Source: Planctomycetota bacterium (GTDB taxonomy: Bacteria > Planctomycetota > UBA1135 > GCA-002686595). From it: DNA of 34,496 bases. Positions 23,355 through 33,123 of the stretch are shown here, piece after piece. The notes under the pieces were generated by a model. It ran no database searches and was not told the DNA's origin. It was given only the letters and a program-made list of their open reading frames with translations. Within the stretch, counting starts at the first letter, position 1. Every line of letters begins with the position of its first letter. A program made the translations under genes and the position numbers. Where the stretch lies: positions 1-34,496 of the forward strand of contig JAJDES010000503.1 of the NCBI GenBank assembly GCA_029259675.1, read 5' to 3'.

Positions 23355-25211
23355 ATGTGCGGAATTGCTGGATGCCTGGCCCTAGGGGCCGATACTCGTG
23401 CCGATGCCGAGGGAGTTGTGCGCCTGCGCGACGCCCAGGCACACCGCGGCCCGGACGATTCCGGCCTGTGGATCGCCCCGGATCAATGGGCCGTCCTCGG
23501 TCACCGGCGCCTTTCGATTGTGGATTTGACCGCCGCCGGACACCAGCCCATGGGCACGGCCGACGGGCACCTGTGGGTGACGTTCAACGGCGAAATTTAC
23601 AATCACCGTGAATTGCGTGCTGAGCTTGAGCTCCTGGGCGCCAAGTTCGAGTCCAACTGCGACACGGAACTGCTCCTACACGGCTGGCGCGCCTACGGAC
23701 CCGCGCTGCTGGACAAGCTGAACGGCATGTTCGCCTTTGTCTTAGTAGACAGCATTAAGGGCGAGGCCTTTCTGGCGCGCGACCCGCTCGGCATCAAACC
23801 GCTCTACACGGCCGAAGTCGGCGGCAAGCTGTATTTTTCCTCCGAAATCCAACCCTTGCGTCGCGAGCTCGGACTCAACGAGCCCGACCCCGAGGGAGTT
23901 GCCAGTTTTCTGCAATGGGGCTCCATCGCCGCGCCTCGCACGTTGTACGCGGGAATTCGCGCCCTGCCGGCCGCAACCTGGATGCAAGTTAGGCGCGGAA
24001 GAATTGATGGGCCCAACAGCTATTGGAGTCTCGAACAAGAGCTACTATCCAGCGATCCCCTCGAGCTAGTTGACGCACAAGAATGGGCGCGCGCAGCCCT
24101 GACCCAGTCCGTGCGAAAGCACAGCCAAGCAGACGTTGAAGTGGGCGCCTTTTTGTCGGGAGGAGTCGATTCAGCCGCGCTCGTGGGACTTTTGTCCGAA
24201 TCGCACAATGGACCGGTGCGCACGATTACGCTCGGCTTTGACGATCCAAAGCTCGACGAGAGTGATTTAGCGCAGCGAGCAGCAAAGCTATACGGCAGCT
24301 CGCATCAATCGGTTCCGATCCGGATTTCCGCCATGCGCGAAGGTCTGCAGGAGGCCGTTCAAGCCCTCGATCAACCCACGATCGACGGAATCAACGTGTA
24401 CTTCGTTTCTAAGGCTGCAGCCGCGGCGGGCCTCAAGGTCGTCGTTTCCGGCATAGGTGGCGATGAGCTGTTTGGTGGCTACAAGAGCTTCGAACGCGTA
24501 CCGCGCATACGCGGCATTCACCAAGCACTAAACCGCGTGCCGGTACTAACCGGCCTCGCGCGACCGGGCGCTGCTTTGTTGCGCTCCATGCCGGAGAATC
24601 GCAGGACTGAAAAGTTCGCCATGGCGCTCGAATCAGGCCATTCAAGCGCGGGAGCCTACTACGCGGAAAAAGGACTGTTCAGCCCGGGGCGCACGCGCAA
24701 ATTGCTCGCACCCGAATGGGCGCAGGCCGTCTCCGCAACGGATCCCGCGCGCGAACTCCAAAGTCGGATCGACATCGATTCGGTACCCGATGAAGAGCGC
24801 GTCAGCCTGATGGAGTTGCGCCAATACCTCGAAGTCCAACTGCTGCGGGATGCCGATGCCGCGAGCATGCGTCACTCCATAGAGCTGCGCACACCCCTTG
24901 TCGATCGCGAACTTTTGAAGGCCCTCTTCCGCTTGTCCGCCGCCGAACGGCGCGCCGGACCGGCCAAAAAACTCCTGCGCGAAGCTCCCAAGCCCCCGGT
25001 GCCCGACGCCCTTTGGAAGCGCCGCAAGCAAGGCTTCACCCTGCCAATCGAAGGCTGGCTCCAGGAGGGAAGCTTGTCCGCTCAATTGCCCGATCACCCC
25101 CTGCTTCGCCAGAGCGAGATGCAACGCGTGGCCAAGGACTTTCGCCGCGGCCGAGTCCACTGGTCGCGACTGTGGGCCCTGCACAGTTTGGGCAGCTTCC
25201 TCACACGGTAA
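23355..25211 (+). CDS. asnB: Glutamine-dependent asparagine synthase (AsnB type)
   Basis: The protein has 618 residues. The ATG at 23355 places Cys2 (MCGIAG) as the N-terminal nucleophile of a class II glutamine amidotransferase domain, with HRGPDDSG (30-37), HRRLSI (50-55), NGEIYN (78-83) and Asp103 as glutamine-site residues. The C-terminal synthetase domain has the ATP PP-loop SGGVDS (268-273) and GIGGDELFGGY. The reaction hydrolyses glutamine and transfers ammonia to an adenylated carboxylate, usually aspartate. Its place at the head of an exopolysaccharide cluster is typical of AsnB-like amidotransferases that amidate uronic acids or other cluster products, so it may not make free asparagine (inference). 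A short frame extension upstream to 23286 is unlikely because the Cys must be next to the start. A 194-bp gap separates it from the export lipoprotein. Confidence 0.94.
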   Translation: MCGIAGCLALGADTRADAEGVVRLRDAQAHRGPDDSGLWIAPDQWAVLGHRRLSIVDLTAAGHQPMGTADGHLWVTFNGEIYNHRELRAELELLGAKFESNCDTELLLHGWRAYGPALLDKLNGMFAFVLVDSIKGEAFLARDPLGIKPLYTAEVGGKLYFSSEIQPLRRELGLNEPDPEGVASFLQWGSIAAPRTLYAGIRALPAATWMQVRRGRIDGPNSYWSLEQELLSSDPLELVDAQEWARAALTQSVRKHSQADVEVGAFLSGGVDSAALVGLLSESHNGPVRTITLGFDDPKLDESDLAQRAAKLYGSSHQSVPIRISAMREGLQEAVQALDQPTIDGINVYFVSKAAAAAGLKVVVSGIGGDELFGGYKSFERVPRIRGIHQALNRVPVLTGLARPGAALLRSMPENRRTEKFAMALESGHSSAGAYYAEKGLFSPGRTRKLLAPEWAQAVSATDPARELQSRIDIDSVPDEERVSLMELRQYLEVQLLRDADAASMRHSIELRTPLVDRELLKALFRLSAAERRAGPAKKLLREAPKPPVPDALWKRRKQGFTLPIEGWLQEGSLSAQLPDHPLLRQSEMQRVAKDFRRGRVHWSRLWALHSLGSFLTR

Positions 25212-25405
25212 CTTTGCAACTTCCTCCATGAGGTGCCACCAAGGGGGCCCAATCCCCCCCGAGGCCTCCACAGAATGCCTCTTCCCGATCTGCTACGAAG
25301 CCGCGATTAGGTCGGAAGTTATTTCGCAAGTCTTCCGATACGACCCATGTAGCAGCCCGCCGCATGTGCCCCACAGAGTCGATACCCAGCCCGGAAGCCA
25401 CGGAG

Positions 25406-26137
25406 ATGTACGCAGTTAGGACAAGAATCAAACACCTCGGCAGGCTCGGCTTGCTGCTGATTGCGACGAGCCCGATTGCTTGCAAGGCCCCGCCGCTAGT
25501 GGAGGGAACGATTCCACCCGAATCCTTCTCTTCGCAAGTGGAGTGGGATCGGTACTCACTTGGTCCGGGCGACGTTGTGCGCGTGTCGGTTTTTCAGCAC
25601 CCCGAATTCTCGACGAGCGACATCGGACAACGCATCGATGGACAAGGCAACCTCAGCTTGCCGTTGATCGGACCGATCCCCATCGGCGGCCTGCAGCAAG
25701 AGCAAGCCCGAGCTCTAATTCAGCAAGAGCTCGCCACCTACATTCAGGAACCCTCGGCCAATCTGTCCGTGATCGACTATGGGGCAAGACGCGTTTACGT
25801 CTTCGGCCAAGTGCGCGACCCCGGCAGCTTTATCCTCGACCGACCCATCAACGCATTGCAAGCATTGACCCTCGCGGGCGGCTTCATGCCGGGCGCCGAT
25901 CGCGAACAAGTTGCCTTGATGCGAGCCTCCAGCGGCGAGTTCGAAGTCGCCTTCTTCAACGCTCAAACTCCCGACACCAACGGCCTGGTTGGCGTTCTAC
26001 CCGACGACTTTCTATTCGTCAGGCAAAGCGGAGCCGGTCGCTTCTCCGATCAAGCGCTCCCCGTTCTTCAAGCTCTTGCACCCGTCATTGGTGCCATGAC
26101 AAATGCTCTCGTTGTGGCCGATGCACTCGACGACTAA
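25406..26137 (+). CDS. Polysaccharide export lipoprotein (Wza-like)
   Basis: This 243-residue protein has a basic N-terminus, a hydrophobic segment and a likely lipidation site SPIAC (Cys26). It is followed by the poly-export domain: YSLGPGDVVRVSVFQHPEFS, then GQRIDGQGNLSLPLIGPIPIGG. Next comes an SLBB-type domain: VYVFGQVRDPGSFIL and ALTLAGGF. Proteins of this family form the outer-membrane export channel for capsule or exopolysaccharide. It is a short form, shorter than E. coli Wza (about 380 residues). The ATG at 25406 has GGAAG about 9 nt upstream. It overlaps or closely precedes the Wzc-like gene, with which such channels work as a trans-envelope complex. Confidence 0.92.
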   Translation: MYAVRTRIKHLGRLGLLLIATSPIACKAPPLVEGTIPPESFSSQVEWDRYSLGPGDVVRVSVFQHPEFSTSDIGQRIDGQGNLSLPLIGPIPIGGLQQEQARALIQQELATYIQEPSANLSVIDYGARRVYVFGQVRDPGSFILDRPINALQALTLAGGFMPGADREQVALMRASSGEFEVAFFNAQTPDTNGLVGVLPDDFLFVRQSGAGRFSDQALPVLQALAPVIGAMTNALVVADALDD

Positions 26138-29048
26138 CACCAACCCGCAAGAACGAACTCACAACGTGACCCGCCACCGCAATTCGAATTTCGACTCGGC
26201 GTCCGACCACAGCGCACCCCATGCGCTGCGGGAGAGCGAATTTCACGTCAGTCAACTATTGGGCCTGTTCAGACGCCGCAAGTGGACGGTCATGGGCACG
26301 GCCCTCGTCGTATTCGTCGCAAGCGTGTTATGGATCGGGACGCGCACACCCGTGTATCGCGCCAGCTCAACGCTGCTAATTCATTCCGCGCACAGTGAAG
26401 GCTTGCTCGGCGACCTAGCCTCGTTGGGCAAAGCTCCCGCAGCAGCCAGCGAAATGGCTATTCTGGGCTCGCGCACGATCGCGGGCATCACCGCCAAGAC
26501 TCCTGAGGGAGCGAAAGTCGCACACCCCGGACTCGAGAATTACGCCCGACAATTGGGCCTGGCCACGACAGTCGAAGACGAACACCTTCGCCCCCTGCAC
26601 GGCCTTTGGAGACGTCTGGCCGGCCTCAAGTCGGGGACTGGCCGATTGTTTGCAAACATCGTTGAGGCCCCAGCGGGTCGCGATAGTGCCTTGCGCGTCG
26701 AATTTTTGAGCGCGGATCGCGTGCGCATCGGTACGGATACATTCGGATCGAGCTTTGGATTTCACTCCGCGGACACGCGCGAACTCCCCTTTCAGCAAGG
26801 TCAACCGATTTCGTTCGACGGTTACCTCATATATCTGCGCGTCGAAGGCGATCCTGTCGGCAAAGCCTTTTCCATTCACAAAGTCTCCGAGCGCATCGCC
26901 GTGCGGCGACTCGTTCAGAACACGCGTTTGGCCGAGACCGAACGCAACTCGGGCGTCATTCAATTGACAGTTAGTGATTCCGATCCGAAACGCGCGGCGG
27001 AAACCGCCAACGCCCTGTGTCTCAATTATTTTGACGTCAACGTCGATCGCGGCAGCCAACGCGCTTCAAAGACCGTTGCGTTCATTGAGAATCAGTTGGA
27101 TGCGCAAATGAAGGCGCTGGAGAACGCCCAAGACGAGGTCGTCAGAATCCAGGAGCTCAGTCCGGAAATCATTGACATTTCCACCTCCAGCCAAACTTTG
27201 ATTGCGCGCCTGTCCGACCTTGAGGTGCAGCGCATGCTGCTCTCGATGTCGTTGGCTTCGCTCAAAGAGGCCATCGGCTTGCTCGAGCAAGGTGACTTCC
27301 AGTCACTTTCGCGACTGGAGCCGGAAGTGGCCGATCCGATCACGCGCGGATACATCGAGCAAATCGGATTGTTGACCGCAGAGTCCGAACTTCAAAGTCG
27401 AACGGACGCCGGTGCGTACAAATTCCTGTTGCAAACCGAGCTGACCGAACTGGAATCCGACTCCGAGCTGATTCGCCTGCGCATTTCCGCGCTCGAGCAA
27501 GCTCTCATGAATCACGCCGCCGGCAAGCCGGGCGCACTTGCCTCAGGTGCCGGCCTCGACAGCGACAGCGGCCAGCTCGATCCGCTCGTTGCCGGTTACT
27601 TGGAATCGATAGCCGAACTGCAAGCTGAGGAAGCGGAGCTGCGCCAAGTCTATACGTCGGAATTTCCGCGCTTGGTGCAAATCAGCGAGAGCATTGCCAG
27701 CATGCGCGAGCGAGTGCGCAATCAACTGGAAGCGCGCAAAGACGGACTCACTGAACTGCACAACAATCGCAAGGAACTCATCACTCGCACGCGCGAGCTG
27801 CTGCAGTCCTACCCCGGTCGCGAGCAGGAGAATATTGAAAAAGCCCTGGCGAACTTCCGGACACGCACTCTCCAGCACTTGAATTCACGCTTGGCAGGCC
27901 TGCGCTCGCGCGATGAATCGCTGGGCGCATCCATTCGTGAACTGGAAGCAGAGCTTTCCGCATTGCCGGAGAAGGAACGCAATGTCGCCGGGCCCAAACG
28001 CCGCTTGGAAACCCACAGCGAAATTGTTCAGTTCCTATTGAAAAGTCAGCAAGAGGCCCAGATCGCCCGCGCATCCACGGTGGCGTCGGCAGACTTTATC
28101 GACCCGGCAGTTCCGCCCATCCTGCGCTATGCGCCGCGGGTAACATTCAACTTGGCACTGGGCCTAATGCTCGGCATTGCAGCCGGTTTGGGACTGGCGT
28201 GGCTGCGCGAATCTTACCGCGGCAGCCTGCACACCGAAGCCGAACTGGAAATGGTCACCAACCTGCCGGTGTTGGCCTCCATCCCCGATTTCCGCAACGG
28301 CCGTATGCGCAGTGCACACGTCGGCAGTACTTTCCTAGCATTGCGGGATGATCCCGATGGGCCCGTTGCGGAAGCTTATCGATCCCTGCGCGCCAATTTG
28401 CGTTTCGCGCTCGGCGGCAGCCAAAGCATTCGCACCATGGCCGTCACGTCCTCGGTTCCGAGCGAGGGCAAGTCGGTCACCAATTGCGATCTGGCGATTG
28501 CCTTTGCCAGTGGCGGCCAACGCGTGCTGCTGGTAGACGCCGACGTGCGTCGCCCCACGGTTCACAAGAACTTCCACGTGGAACGCGCACCCGGCCTATG
28601 CGAAGTCTTGATTGACAATCAGGAGTGGCGCGATTGTGTCCAAGCGGACGTCTTGCCCGGGCTCAGCATCCTCTCGGCCGGCCGTCACGGCGGAAAACCG
28701 GGCGATTTGCTTTCGAAGCCCACATTGGGCGCTCTGGTGGATGAATTCCAAAGTGAATACGACGTCGTTGTCTTTGACTTGCCGCCCGCGCTGGTCGTTG
28801 CCGATGTCGAAACCTTTGCTCACAAGCTCGATGCCATGTTGTTGCTCTATCGCTGCGACGGCATCCCCGGCGACGCGGTTTCCGCCTCCGTGACTCGCTT
28901 GCGCCAAACCGGATCCAACTTGGTTGGAACGGTGCTGAATGCCGTGCGCTCCGAGCACGGCAAGGGTGGCGCGTACTACAACTCGCACTACAGCTACGAG
29001 TACAGCGACGGCGAAGCGGACGATCGGCAGCACCGCAAGGGAGCCTAA
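26121..29048 (+). CDS. Wzc-like chain-length regulator with C-terminal tyrosine kinase
   Basis: The protein has about 975 residues. The N-terminal Wzz domain starts after a first membrane helix (about 60-78, MGTALVVFVASVLWIG). A long coiled coil with two to three helical arms (about 310-650) follows, then a second membrane helix (LALGLMLGIAAGLGLAWL, about 680-697). The C-terminal BY-kinase domain shows Walker A SEGKS (781-785), Walker A' DADVRRP (Asp806, Asp808) and Walker B VVVFDLPPA (Asp886). Five tyrosines cluster at 952-961 near the end, the usual autophosphorylation tail. Such proteins set polymer length and gate export together with Wza. The start is uncertain: ATG at 26121 overlaps the upstream gene by 17 bp, and GTG at 26166 or ATG at 26103 are alternatives, none with a good ribosome binding site. 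Confidence 0.92.
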   Translation: MHSTTNTNPQERTHNVTRHRNSNFDSASDHSAPHALRESEFHVSQLLGLFRRRKWTVMGTALVVFVASVLWIGTRTPVYRASSTLLIHSAHSEGLLGDLASLGKAPAAASEMAILGSRTIAGITAKTPEGAKVAHPGLENYARQLGLATTVEDEHLRPLHGLWRRLAGLKSGTGRLFANIVEAPAGRDSALRVEFLSADRVRIGTDTFGSSFGFHSADTRELPFQQGQPISFDGYLIYLRVEGDPVGKAFSIHKVSERIAVRRLVQNTRLAETERNSGVIQLTVSDSDPKRAAETANALCLNYFDVNVDRGSQRASKTVAFIENQLDAQMKALENAQDEVVRIQELSPEIIDISTSSQTLIARLSDLEVQRMLLSMSLASLKEAIGLLEQGDFQSLSRLEPEVADPITRGYIEQIGLLTAESELQSRTDAGAYKFLLQTELTELESDSELIRLRISALEQALMNHAAGKPGALASGAGLDSDSGQLDPLVAGYLESIAELQAEEAELRQVYTSEFPRLVQISESIASMRERVRNQLEARKDGLTELHNNRKELITRTRELLQSYPGREQENIEKALANFRTRTLQHLNSRLAGLRSRDESLGASIRELEAELSALPEKERNVAGPKRRLETHSEIVQFLLKSQQEAQIARASTVASADFIDPAVPPILRYAPRVTFNLALGLMLGIAAGLGLAWLRESYRGSLHTEAELEMVTNLPVLASIPDFRNGRMRSAHVGSTFLALRDDPDGPVAEAYRSLRANLRFALGGSQSIRTMAVTSSVPSEGKSVTNCDLAIAFASGGQRVLLVDADVRRPTVHKNFHVERAPGLCEVLIDNQEWRDCVQADVLPGLSILSAGRHGGKPGDLLSKPTLGALVDEFQSEYDVVVFDLPPALVVADVETFAHKLDAMLLLYRCDGIPGDAVSASVTRLRQTGSNLVGTVLNAVRSEHGKGGAYYNSHYSYEYSDGEADDRQHRKGA

Positions 29049-29054
29049 CCTCCC

Positions 29055-30251
29055 ATGGGCGGCCTCAATCCAGGTCAGCCGGCCCCCCCCGCAGCGCGCG
29101 AGGACAACGCCGGTTCGCACAACCAGCGGCAGTCGCAATCGGGCTTGTCGCAGGCACAACTAATGGCGACCGCGGATGCAGCCAAAGCTCCGAGCAAGTC
29201 GCTGCGCATTCTCTACGTCGGGCCGACGGAAAGCTCTTCGCGCGCGCGGCTGCTGATGCAGGCCATGGAAGACCTTGGACATCGAGTTCAATCCATTCCC
29301 ACCGAACGCATGGACGCCGGCGGCGAACGCATCCTCGAACGCGACCTACACGCGCGCATTATGCGGCGCATGGGCAGGCCGCTCGATCGCGCGGGTACCA
29401 ATCGTGCGTTGGAGCTGGCGCTCGAGAATGAGTGCTTCGATCTGCTTTGGGTCACGAAGGCTCTGGCTCTGCATCCCCGCAGTTTGCGGCTCGCTCGCCA
29501 ACTGCAGCCGGACATGCGCACAGCCTTTTATTCGGAGGACGACATGGTCGGTCGTCACAACCAATCCAGCTACTTCCGTGCAGGCTTGCCGCTTTACGAC
29601 ACGGTCTTCACAACCAAGAGTTACAACACCCAGCCCGGCGAGCTGCCCGCCCTTGGTGCAAAGCGGGTTGTGTTTGTAGACAAAAGCTTCGGACGCGATC
29701 GCCACCGGCCCGTCCCTCCCAGCGCAGAAGATCGCCGGAAGTTTGGATCGCGCGTCGGCTTCATTGGAACCTTTGAGGAAGAGCGCGCCGAACTCATGTT
29801 GCGGCTCGCCGAAAACGGCATGGATGTGCGTGTTTGGGGCGGACTTTGGCCCGATCCATGGATCGGTCGCCATCCCCGCCTGCGCGTCGAAGGGCGCGGA
29901 CTTTGGGCGGAAGATTACACTCGCGGCATTTGCAACACGGACATCAACCTCGGCTTCCTGCGCAAGCTCAACCGAGACCTACAAACGGACCGCAGTGTCG
30001 AAATTCCCGCCTGTGGCGCGTTTTTATTGGCGGAGCGAACGGACGAGCACCAACGCTTGTTCAGTGAAGGCATCGAAGCCGAGTACTACGCGAGCGCGGG
30101 CGAGCTGACGGATAAAGTCCGCTACTATCTGGAGCACAGCGAACAACGGCAGCGCATCGCCGCAGCCGGCCGCGAGCGCTGTCTTGCGAGCGGCTACAGT
30201 TTCCACGACCGCTTGCCCGAGATGTTGCGCATTGCAGAGGGAACTGCGTGA
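29055..30251 (+). CDS. CgeB-like GT-B glycosyltransferase
   Basis: The protein has 398 residues. After a disordered Gln/Ala-rich 45-residue N-terminus comes a GT-B fold: SLRILYVGPTESS in the first strand, FDLLWVTKALALHPRSL, and in the second half VGFIGTFEEERAELMLRLAENG and the motif EIPACGAFLLAERTDEHQRLF. That last block is the hallmark of the CgeB/DUF3880-type glycosyltransferases. Donor and acceptor cannot be read from sequence. The ATG at 29055 is 6 nt after the Wzc stop and has AAGGGAG about 10 nt upstream. An ATG at 29163 would remove the disordered start. The 3' end overlaps the next gene by 4 bp (GTGA), implying translational coupling within the exopolysaccharide operon. Confidence 0.86.
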   Translation: MGGLNPGQPAPPAAREDNAGSHNQRQSQSGLSQAQLMATADAAKAPSKSLRILYVGPTESSSRARLLMQAMEDLGHRVQSIPTERMDAGGERILERDLHARIMRRMGRPLDRAGTNRALELALENECFDLLWVTKALALHPRSLRLARQLQPDMRTAFYSEDDMVGRHNQSSYFRAGLPLYDTVFTTKSYNTQPGELPALGAKRVVFVDKSFGRDRHRPVPPSAEDRRKFGSRVGFIGTFEEERAELMLRLAENGMDVRVWGGLWPDPWIGRHPRLRVEGRGLWAEDYTRGICNTDINLGFLRKLNRDLQTDRSVEIPACGAFLLAERTDEHQRLFSEGIEAEYYASAGELTDKVRYYLEHSEQRQRIAAAGRERCLASGYSFHDRLPEMLRIAEGTA

Positions 30252-31546
30252 AAGTCTGCATTTCCGTCCTAGGTCGCTTCCACGCCTTTGATCTTGCGCG
30301 TGAACTGAACCGTCGTGGGCATCTGCAGAGCCTGACGACTTCTTTTCCCAAGTACGCGGCGAAAGAATTCGAAGTACCCGCGCGATCCATTCGCTCCCTG
30401 CCTGCGATTGAGGTGTTGCGGCGAACTTGGCTTCGATCACCGGCCTTCGTTAAGCGAGTTTTCGATGCTCGTCCCTTCATTCGGGACGTTTACGACCGCG
30501 CCGCAGCCAAGCACATCCGTTCTGACTGCGATATTTTTGTCGGTTGGTCCGGGGCCGCGTTGCACAGCATCAAGCGCGCCAAGCAACTTGGCGCAACGAC
30601 GGTACTCGAACGGGGAAGTTGCCACATCGCCGTCCAGGACCGAATTTTGAAGGAGGAATCCGAGCTCAGTGATTGCGCAATCCCGCGCCCATCACCCAGG
30701 GAAATCGAACAAGAACTGCTTGAGTACAAAGCGGCCGATTTCATCGCCGTTCCTAGCGCCTTTGCCCGAACCAGCTTCCTTGAGCAAGGCTTCGCCGCAG
30801 AACGCATCCTGTGCATTCCCTTTGGGGTCGCGCTAGATCAATTCAGCCCCCCGAAAAAGCCGCGGGATGCGAGCCTGCCCTTCCGCGTCTTGCACGTGGG
30901 CGCTGTCAGCCATCAAAAGGGCTGTCACTACTTGCTGCGCGCGTTTCGGGAATTAGCTCTTCCAAACTCCGAGCTGCACTTCGTCGGCCGCGTGGATGAA
31001 AGCATGCACGCACTACTGGCGCGCGAGCAAGCACCCAATATCTTTGCCCACGGAACCATGCCGCAGGCTCAATTGCCCAGTGCCTATCACAGGGCGTCGG
31101 TGTTTTGCCTGGCATCCGTGCAGGAGGGATTGAGCATGGTCCTGGCCCAAGCCATGGCATGTGGGTTGCCGGTCATCGCCAGCGCCAATACGGGCGCAGC
31201 CGAGTTCATTGACCATGCAATAGACGGCCTCATTTTCGAAGCGCGCAATGTCGAGCAATTGAAGCAGTGCCTGCTCAAAATGCACGGGCAACCGGCCGAA
31301 CGCGCGGCCATTGGTGAGCGCGCCAACACCAAAATTCGTTCGGGCTTTGGCTGGGCGGACTACGGCGATCGCATCGAAGCTACCTACAAATCGCTGTTGT
31401 CCGGAAACAGCATCGATCCCACAAACGCTCTGCCAAGCAGCGTTGTGCCTGAACCACACCCCGCCTTGCCTACGGACTGTGCGCGAGGCATGGCGAGGAG
31501 TGCACACGATCCAATCGCCGCACGCAGCGAAGGGAGTCAAACATGA
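30248..31546 (+). CDS. GT4-type glycosyltransferase of the exopolysaccharide cluster
   Basis: The protein has 432 residues and a GT-B fold. The N-terminal half starts MKVCISVLGRFHAFDLARELNRRGH, split here as MKVCISVLG and HAFDLARELNRRGH. The C-terminal half has FRVLHVGAVSHQKGCHYLLR and SVQEGLSMVLAQAMACGLPV, the donor-nucleotide-binding region of GT4 enzymes. In the usual EX7E motif the second Glu is replaced by Gln (Glu293, Gln301). The last 45 or so residues are Pro/Ala-rich and probably disordered. The GTG start overlaps the previous stop (GTGA), and its own stop overlaps the next ATG (ATGA), so the three genes form a tight operon. The sugar transferred is unknown. Confidence 0.9.
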   Translation: MKVCISVLGRFHAFDLARELNRRGHLQSLTTSFPKYAAKEFEVPARSIRSLPAIEVLRRTWLRSPAFVKRVFDARPFIRDVYDRAAAKHIRSDCDIFVGWSGAALHSIKRAKQLGATTVLERGSCHIAVQDRILKEESELSDCAIPRPSPREIEQELLEYKAADFIAVPSAFARTSFLEQGFAAERILCIPFGVALDQFSPPKKPRDASLPFRVLHVGAVSHQKGCHYLLRAFRELALPNSELHFVGRVDESMHALLAREQAPNIFAHGTMPQAQLPSAYHRASVFCLASVQEGLSMVLAQAMACGLPVIASANTGAAEFIDHAIDGLIFEARNVEQLKQCLLKMHGQPAERAAIGERANTKIRSGFGWADYGDRIEATYKSLLSGNSIDPTNALPSSVVPEPHPALPTDCARGMARSAHDPIAARSEGSQT

Positions 31547-33123
31547 CTCCCCCCCTACTGGCCCCGGCGCCGGAAGGCCCCGCTGAGCAAGCCGCCAAGC
31601 CGAGCAACGCTGCGGACTCCCGCGCAAGCCGCTTTCGTCGCGGCGCCTTGGCCACGATTCTATCCCAAGCGATCACCGCCCTTGGGCAACTGGCAACGGT
31701 CCCGATTTTCTTGGCCTTTTGGGGCGATGAGCTATACGGCGAGTGGTTGGTGCTGACGGCTCTCGCGGCGCAAATGGCCATTTTTGACATGGGCTTGCAA
31801 ACCTATGTCGTCAACCGCCTGTGCCAGTGCTACGCCCGCAAGGATCTGGATCAGTACGCCCGTATTTTGCATAGCGCGCTGGCCGGATCGATGCTGATTT
31901 GCGCTTCAGCGCTGGCCCTTGTTGTCGTTGTGGCGCTGCTTGCGCCAATGAACAGTTGGTTCCAATTGGAACTTGTCCATTCGGGTATGGCCAAGTGCGT
32001 AGCCATCCTGCTCGCGTTGCAAATTCTGGTTGCGATCCCCAGCGGCATCCTGCGCGGCGTTTACCGGACTCTCAACCGCTATCCCACCGGCGTCATGCTG
32101 CACAACGTGCAGCGCATTGCGCACTTCGGGCTAACCATTGCAGCGGTTGTTCTAACCAAGAATCTGGCCTACGTGGCTGCCGCGCAATTGATACCCGTTG
32201 TCGGCGTGTTGCTGTTCGCACGGCGCGATATCGCTCGCAATCATCCCGAAGTCAGCATCGGTATCTCGCGGGCCGACAAAGCACTCGCCCTGTCCTTCCT
32301 CGGCCCCAGCTCGCTGTTCTTTTTGCTGCAACTTGCCCAGGCCGGTTCCATCCAAGGCAGCACGATCATTCTGGCTGCGATGACCGGATCGGCCAGCGTC
32401 ACGCTGTATGTCAGTTTGCGCACCCTTTGCAATGTTGTGCGCCAAGCCGCCGCCGCCTTCGCACACACTCTTTGGCCCGAGCTGACAAGTATCGAGGCGA
32501 CCGGCGATTATCAAAAGCTGCGGGCCTTGCACCTGCTAGCGGTGAAAGGTCTCACCGCGCTCAGCATGGGAGCCGCGCTCTTCATCTATTTTGGATCAAA
32601 GGATTTGCTCCAACTTTGGACGGGCGGCAGGCTCGCTGGCAATGACCAACTAACAGCAGCTCTGTTGGCTCTATTGGTATTGCAAACGCCCTGGTGGACC
32701 AGCTCGATGGTCCTAGTCGCTTCCAATCGCCATCGCCCCGTTGCAGTCGCAACCCTCGCCGCCACGATTCTCGGACTTGCGCTTGGTGCGATTCTGCTAC
32801 CCAGGCTAGGAATCATCGGATTGCCCATCGGCTTGGCCATTGCGGATCAATTGGTTTGTGGTTGGTTCATTCCCATGCGCGTCTGCGCGCTCCTCAAAGA
32901 GCGCCTATCGCACTTGACCCGGCAAGTTCTGCTGCGCGGAATCCCGACCGCTGCCCTGGGATTCGGATCCTGCATAGCTCTGTCGCACTTCTTGCCCGAA
33001 CTGCACGCTTGGCGACTTCCCGCGCTGGCCCTGACCGTTGCGCTCACAATTTCGGTAACCACCCTCGGCATCTGGCTGAGCGCAAGCGAACGGCGTCACA
33101 TTTTCGCAATGCTCAAGCGCTAG
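31543..33123 (+). CDS. Wzx-like polysaccharide flippase
   Basis: This 526-residue, very hydrophobic protein has about 12-14 membrane helices after a 30-residue soluble start. The pattern SRFRRGALATILSQAITALG, then FWGDELYGEWLVLTA in the first two helices, is that of the MVF/MOP superfamily flippases of O-antigen and exopolysaccharide clusters (RfbX/Wzx type). These move undecaprenyl-linked repeat units across the cytoplasmic membrane. It is the last gene of the operon, with a 4-bp ATGA overlap upstream. No Wzy polymerase or initiating sugar-phosphate transferase follows; instead a gap of 233 bp leads to a secreted protein. A 6-bp hairpin CCAAAC/GTTTGG at 33171-33190 lacks a T-tract. Confidence 0.9.
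   Translation: MTPPLLAPAPEGPAEQAAKPSNAADSRASRFRRGALATILSQAITALGQLATVPIFLAFWGDELYGEWLVLTALAAQMAIFDMGLQTYVVNRLCQCYARKDLDQYARILHSALAGSMLICASALALVVVVALLAPMNSWFQLELVHSGMAKCVAILLALQILVAIPSGILRGVYRTLNRYPTGVMLHNVQRIAHFGLTIAAVVLTKNLAYVAAAQLIPVVGVLLFARRDIARNHPEVSIGISRADKALALSFLGPSSLFFLLQLAQAGSIQGSTIILAAMTGSASVTLYVSLRTLCNVVRQAAAAFAHTLWPELTSIEATGDYQKLRALHLLAVKGLTALSMGAALFIYFGSKDLLQLWTGGRLAGNDQLTAALLALLVLQTPWWTSSMVLVASNRHRPVAVATLAATILGLALGAILLPRLGIIGLPIGLAIADQLVCGWFIPMRVCALLKERLSHLTRQVLLRGIPTAALGFGSCIALSHFLPELHAWRLPALALTVALTISVTTLGIWLSASERRHIFAMLKR

Noticed and set aside
25312..25338. 7-bp inverted repeat TCGGAAG/CTTCCGA upstream of the export lipoprotein
   Set aside because: Stems of 7 bp with loops up to 13 nt are expected by chance many times in 34 kb; no supporting feature.
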